Assembly: GCA_024742475.1 (NCBI GenBank)
Contig: JANSYI010000031.1
Location: 1-64,000 of the forward strand
Source of the DNA: a bacterium
GTDB lineage: Bacteria; Myxococcota_A; Polyangia; Nannocystales; Nannocystaceae
Length of the DNA: 64,000 nucleotides
Direction: 5' to 3'
Shown here: positions 60,576 to 64,000 of the stretch, in pieces
Position numbering within the stretch: the stretch's first letter is position 1
How the letters are laid out: every line of letters starts with the position of its first letter
Translations under genes and position numbers: made by a program
Notes under the pieces: generated by a model
The model's database searches: none
The model's input: only the letters and a program-made list of their open reading frames with translations
Told to the model about the DNA's origin: nothing

Positions 60576-60793
60576 CGGCGAAACCCCTTGCACCTGCGCA
60601 CGATTGTACTGATTTCGCGGGGTCACGATCAAGCGCGCGCAGCGCGGCATCGCGCGAACCGGAGGAGGTACGTCGACCTGCGCGGTTTCGTACATGGGGT
60701 CTCAAATGTCCCCCTGGTCACTTCTTCACGCCCGATTCCGGCCGGATCCCACGCTCAAGGGGGACCAGGAGCCGACGATGACCGCCTCGAGCG

Positions 60794-62014
60794 ATGCCCT
60801 TTCACGTCGATGCTGCATGGACCCTCCCCGAAACGCTGCGAGCGTCTGCGGGCGACGCCATGGAACTGTTCTACATCCGAGTCCCGTTCGGCGCTGACGT
60901 GGAGCAGCGCGCAGGGCACGACGCTCACGCGGCGATGCTCGAAAACGTGGCGCAGGCGCTCGTCGGCGTGCTCGGCATCGACGGCGAGGCGTACGGCGTC
61001 CGGCACTGGCCCGCCGACGATTTCATCGCGTGGCGTCGCAGCGGCGGAGATCTGCACGAACAAACCCTGCGCGACGCCGTGCTGCACGCCGTCGCGCCGT
61101 CGCTGCCCAACCCCGCCGATGCGTCGACCCTGTCGATCGCCCGCGTTCCGCTTCGGCTGAGCCAAGCCCACCCCGAGCAGACCTTCGCCCGCGCGGTCAC
61201 GGCCGCTGCGCGAGCCGCCTTCGATCCCAAGGGCTACCAGCTCGAGTGCTCCGCATCGCTCCTCGACCGGGCGATCGCCGAGCGGGCGTTCCTCTTCCAC
61301 CATCAACCGATCATCGACTGCGCAAGTCGAGACAGCGTCGCGTTCGAGTGGCTGTGTCGGGGAACGATGGACGGGATGAAGTTCCCCGATCTGATCTTCG
61401 GCGTCGCCGAGCGCACGAACCGGGTGCATGCCCTCGGTCGCGTCCTTCGCCACCTCATCGCCGACGAGCTCTCCATCACGCCGGCGGGCGAGCGCCTGCA
61501 CTTCATCAACGTGCACCCCAGCGATCTCGACGACCCGATCTTCGCCAAGGAGACGCTCGATGGGGTGCTGACGCCTTTCGCCTCCTCGATCGTCTTCGAG
61601 CTGACCGAGCGCGCGGCGATCGAAGACTACCGCCGCGTGAAGACGTTCTTCAGCGCGCTGCGTGACCAAGGCTATCGCCTCGCGATCGACGACTTGGGCA
61701 GCGGCTACGCAGGACTGACCGCGCTCGCCGAGCTCGATCCCGACTTCATCAAGTTCGACATGGCGCTCATCCGAGACCTGCACGAGCATCCGGTGAAACA
61801 ACGGCTCATCCGGCGCATGGGCCAGTTCGCCGCGGAGATTGGAGCACAGACGATCTCCGAGGGCGTCGAGACGAGCGAGGAGCGCGACGCCGTCTTGCAG
61901 ACGGGTTGCGCATGGATGCAGGGGTACTTCTTCGCCCGACCCGCGCCCGGCTTCAACGAGGTCGAAGACGATCGCTACCCCGACGCGCCCGCACCGCAGT
62001 GTGACGCGATCTGA
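60794..62014 (+). CDS. EAL-domain protein, possible c-di-GMP phosphodiesterase
   Basis: 406 residues. An N-terminal region (~1-165) resembles a degenerate GGDEF or unrelated sensor, with no GGDEF motif. The EAL domain follows (~170-390): EAL becomes EWL (FEWLCRG), then FINVHPSDL, ELTERAAI, IDDLGSGYAGL, IKFD and SEGVET. The catalytic loop and metal residues (Glu, Asn, Glu, Asp-Asp, Lys, Glu) appear present, so hydrolysis is plausible despite EWL; the loop 6 region is intact. QGYFFARP near the end fits. Divergent from the kinase. ATG at 60794. Confidence 0.85.
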   Translation: MPFHVDAAWTLPETLRASAGDAMELFYIRVPFGADVEQRAGHDAHAAMLENVAQALVGVLGIDGEAYGVRHWPADDFIAWRRSGGDLHEQTLRDAVLHAVAPSLPNPADASTLSIARVPLRLSQAHPEQTFARAVTAAARAAFDPKGYQLECSASLLDRAIAERAFLFHHQPIIDCASRDSVAFEWLCRGTMDGMKFPDLIFGVAERTNRVHALGRVLRHLIADELSITPAGERLHFINVHPSDLDDPIFAKETLDGVLTPFASSIVFELTERAAIEDYRRVKTFFSALRDQGYRLAIDDLGSGYAGLTALAELDPDFIKFDMALIRDLHEHPVKQRLIRRMGQFAAEIGAQTISEGVETSEERDAVLQTGCAWMQGYFFARPAPGFNEVEDDRYPDAPAPQCDAI

Positions 62015-62193
62015 ATTTCGCGCCGCCTGCACGATTTCGCCCACCTCGAAGAGGTTCCCGGCACACGCCGTGCGAGGAGCCACAGGCGACTCCGCGGTCG
62101 AAGAACGATCTACGTAAGTTCTGTCAAGTTCTACGAGCTGACGAACCCGCTTTTTCCTTGACCGGGTGTGGGGCGCCCGGTCTATTGTGGGGC

Positions 62194-62658
62194 ATGCTTC
62201 GCACTGGGTTTGGGGTTGCTTGCTTCGCGCTGTTGGGCGTCACCGTAGGGTGTACGACTGATGTTGAAGATCCGGGGTTCACCGCGACCGCCGGCATGAG
62301 CTCGGGGAGCTCGGGGGATGAGACGGAGACCACTCCGGGCTCCACCACCTCCACCGATCCCAGCGGCACGTCCGTCGCCGACGACACCACCGGAAAGTCC
62401 GAAGAGACCGGCGACCCGGCGACCACCACCGGAACGCCCGGCAGCACCAGCACGACCACCGACGACCCCACCACGGGCGACCCCGGCGGCTGTGGCGACG
62501 GCGTGGTCAGCCCCGGCGAGCAGTGCGACGGCGCCGACCTGCAGGGTCTCGACTGCACCTCGCTCGGCCTGGGCACCGGCACGCTCGGCTGCGACCCGAT
62601 GATGTGCACCTTCGACACGTCGATGTGCATGTCCGACTCCGGCGGCACCTCCGGCTGA
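62194..62658 (+). CDS. Small lipoprotein with DUF4215-type Cys repeat
   Basis: 154 residues. The signal peptide ends VTVGC; ~80 residues of Ser/Thr/Asp/Gly linker; then a Cys module, CGDGVVSPGEQCDGADLQG...CTSLGLGTGTLGCDPMMCTFDTSMC, the pattern of the Myxococcus Cys-rich repeat (DUF4215). Probably a cell-surface stalk protein. ATG at 62194; an upstream ATG (62158) would not place the signal peptide first. Followed after 10 bases by a membrane protein gene. Confidence 0.82.
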   Translation: MLRTGFGVACFALLGVTVGCTTDVEDPGFTATAGMSSGSSGDETETTPGSTTSTDPSGTSVADDTTGKSEETGDPATTTGTPGSTSTTTDDPTTGDPGGCGDGVVSPGEQCDGADLQGLDCTSLGLGTGTLGCDPMMCTFDTSMCMSDSGGTSG

Positions 62659-62668
62659 TCACCACCGC

Positions 62669-64000
62669 GTGATTCCTACGCCCGCACACCAGGGACGACG
62701 ACGGACCGTCGCGTTCCTGGTGTTTTGCTTGTGCGTGTATCTGGGATCTGCCTCGGGGCGGATCGTCTTTCCAGACGACGAGATCGTCTACCAAACGAGC
62801 GAAGCGATCTACGAGCGCGGCGCGCTCGACATCCGGGGCATCGCCCGACGCACCGGTGAGCCCAAAGGGCAACCCACCGGCACATTCGGTTGGGCCAGCG
62901 GCGTCGACGAGCGGCGCTATGGGTTCTTCGGTCACGGCCTCTCGGTCGTGGCGCTGCCGATGTACGCGCTCGGGGCCGCGACCGCCGATTCCGTCCCCGA
63001 ATCCTGGCGGCACGCGGTCCGCTCCAACCACTTCTATGTCCACCCGCGCACGCCTGCGGGCGACTGGAAGCGGCTGGTCGTCAGCCTGACGAACTGCCTG
63101 CTCACCCCGATCGCGGTGGGCTTGGCCATGCTCTGGACGCGGCAGCTCGGCTTCCGCGGGAGCGCACGGTGGCTGGTCGGCGTCGGTCTCGGGCTTGGCT
63201 CGCTGATGTGGCCCTACTCGCGCACGTTCCTGAGCGAGACGCTCTCGGCCACCATGCTGCTCGGTGCGGCCACGTGCGTCGCTCGCCACCACCGAACCCG
63301 GGGCGCGGGGTCGCTGTGGAGCGCGGCGGCGCTGGTGGGCTGGTCGTGCCACGTGCACCTTCTCAACCTCATCGCGATCCCAGCGTTCGTGGGCTACGCG
63401 ATCGCGCCACTGTGGGCGCATCGACGACGCATGGCGTGGGTGTGGGGCATCGCGCTCGCCGTCGGAGTGTCGGGGCTGCTCGCGCTGGGGCTGAGCCACG
63501 CGGCCCGCTTTGGCAGCCCGATCGAGTCGGGGCGCTACGGCCTGTACAGCCACTTCATCGTTCCGAGCACCGAGCTGGTGGCGCTGCTGCTGTCTCCGGG
63601 CCGGAGCCTCTGGCTCACGTCGCCAATCCTGCTCGGCGCGCTGCTGGGCTGGCGCCGCTTTCGAAGCCGAGTGCCCGCGGCGGCGTGGTTCTGCCTCGCC
63701 ATCGTCATGACGCGGCTGGTGTTCGTCGCCGCACGGAGCGACTGGTGGGGTGGCTGGGCGATCGGGCCACGCTTCCTGGTGCCCGTCATCCCCTTCGCGC
63801 TGCTCCCCATCGCCGCAGCGTGGGATCACGGCACGGGACGCGTCCGGTTCGGCCTGTTGTTGTTGCTCGGGCTCTCCGTCGTGCTGCAGGCACATCTCGC
63901 GCAGCACTCGATCTTCGAGTGGATGCTGTGGCTCAACACGAACACGCCCAAGGATCCAGGCTACTTGTGGGTCTCCCACTGGACGTTCCGAGGCAACCCC
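62669..64000 (+). CDS. Polytopic membrane protein, 3' end beyond window
   Basis: Reading frame open from GTG at 62669 to the window end (444 codons, no stop), so the gene is truncated by the window. N-terminus: RRRTVAFLVFCLCVYLGSASG (first membrane segment), then extracytoplasmic IVFPDDEIVYQTSEAIYERGALDI. After that come many hydrophobic helices (LTPIAVGLAMLW, WLVGVGLGLGSLMWPYSRTFLSETLSATMLLGA, HVHLLNLIAIPAFVGYAIA) and a luminal GPRFLVPVIPFALLPIAAAW. The pattern resembles GT-C-like proteins such as that at 55562, including a DDEI acidic pair after helix 1. Probably a sugar transferase to lipid-linked substrates (inference). Confidence 0.75.
   Translation, partial: MIPTPAHQGRRRTVAFLVFCLCVYLGSASGRIVFPDDEIVYQTSEAIYERGALDIRGIARRTGEPKGQPTGTFGWASGVDERRYGFFGHGLSVVALPMYALGAATADSVPESWRHAVRSNHFYVHPRTPAGDWKRLVVSLTNCLLTPIAVGLAMLWTRQLGFRGSARWLVGVGLGLGSLMWPYSRTFLSETLSATMLLGAATCVARHHRTRGAGSLWSAAALVGWSCHVHLLNLIAIPAFVGYAIAPLWAHRRRMAWVWGIALAVGVSGLLALGLSHAARFGSPIESGRYGLYSHFIVPSTELVALLLSPGRSLWLTSPILLGALLGWRRFRSRVPAAAWFCLAIVMTRLVFVAARSDWWGGWAIGPRFLVPVIPFALLPIAAAWDHGTGRVRFGLLLLLGLSVVLQAHLAQHSIFEWMLWLNTNTPKDPGYLWVSHWTFRGNP

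Overview
The window is a GC-rich, densely coding chromosome segment of a myxobacterium, most likely of the Nannocystis/Plesiocystis/Enhygromyxa group (family-level inference). The basis is the many small lipoproteins with Ser/Thr/Asp/Gly-rich linkers and cysteine-rich tails, Hanks-type kinases, FHA proteins with long Pro/Gly-rich linkers, and a preference for GTG starts and 4-bp start/stop overlaps. No rRNA, tRNA, insertion sequence, phage or CRISPR was seen. Apart from the first ~275 bases, no gap exceeds 300 bases.

Layout. 1-830: repeated hairpin sequence, then a small lipoprotein. 830-7590: FHA/multi-repeat membrane protein, recA, an M28 (glutaminyl-cyclase-like) lipoprotein, a diacylglycerol-kinase-family gene and comM. 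7590-10800: a lipid-trafficking (Mla-type) operon whose ATPase has lost its catalytic motifs. 10860-16570: acyl-CoA synthetase; coupled crcB, glycerate 2-kinase and 2-hydroxyacid dehydrogenase; a secreted protein; a SOUL protein. 16700-21230: Rep/UvrD helicase and three lipoproteins. 21430-32650: acyl-CoA dehydrogenase, alpha-2-macroglobulin plus PBP1C, a lipoprotein and a WYL regulator. 32680-36980: fused 2-oxoacid dehydrogenase E1, a metallo-beta-lactamase-fold protein and an NDH-2-like oxidoreductase. 37120-43120: a second FHA protein, GlpD with a partner of unknown function, and a membrane-anchored metzincin pair. 43240-48600: radC, then a divergent operon of thioredoxin lipoprotein, S55 peptidase and propeller-like protein. 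48680-54500: a small protein of unknown function, a lone receiver, a lipoprotein, RNase HI, and a cell-surface glycan operon. 54590-64000: a pseudokinase with a polytopic membrane protein, an active kinase with two TPR-like partners (one frameshifted), an EAL protein, a lipoprotein and a truncated membrane protein.

The most interesting signal is a three-unit motif, TGGGCCAC-N4-TGGGCCAC-YGG(G)CCA, at three places in the window: upstream of recA, comM and radC. These are three DNA-repair/natural-transformation genes, and the motif lies 91, 79 and 79 bases from their start codons. This suggests an undescribed DNA-damage or competence regulon that does not use a recognisable LexA box. Other points of note are the pseudo-ATPase in the MlaF position, a 4-bp duplication that breaks a kinase-linked TPR gene, a pseudokinase, and an FHA protein with five tandem membrane repeats.
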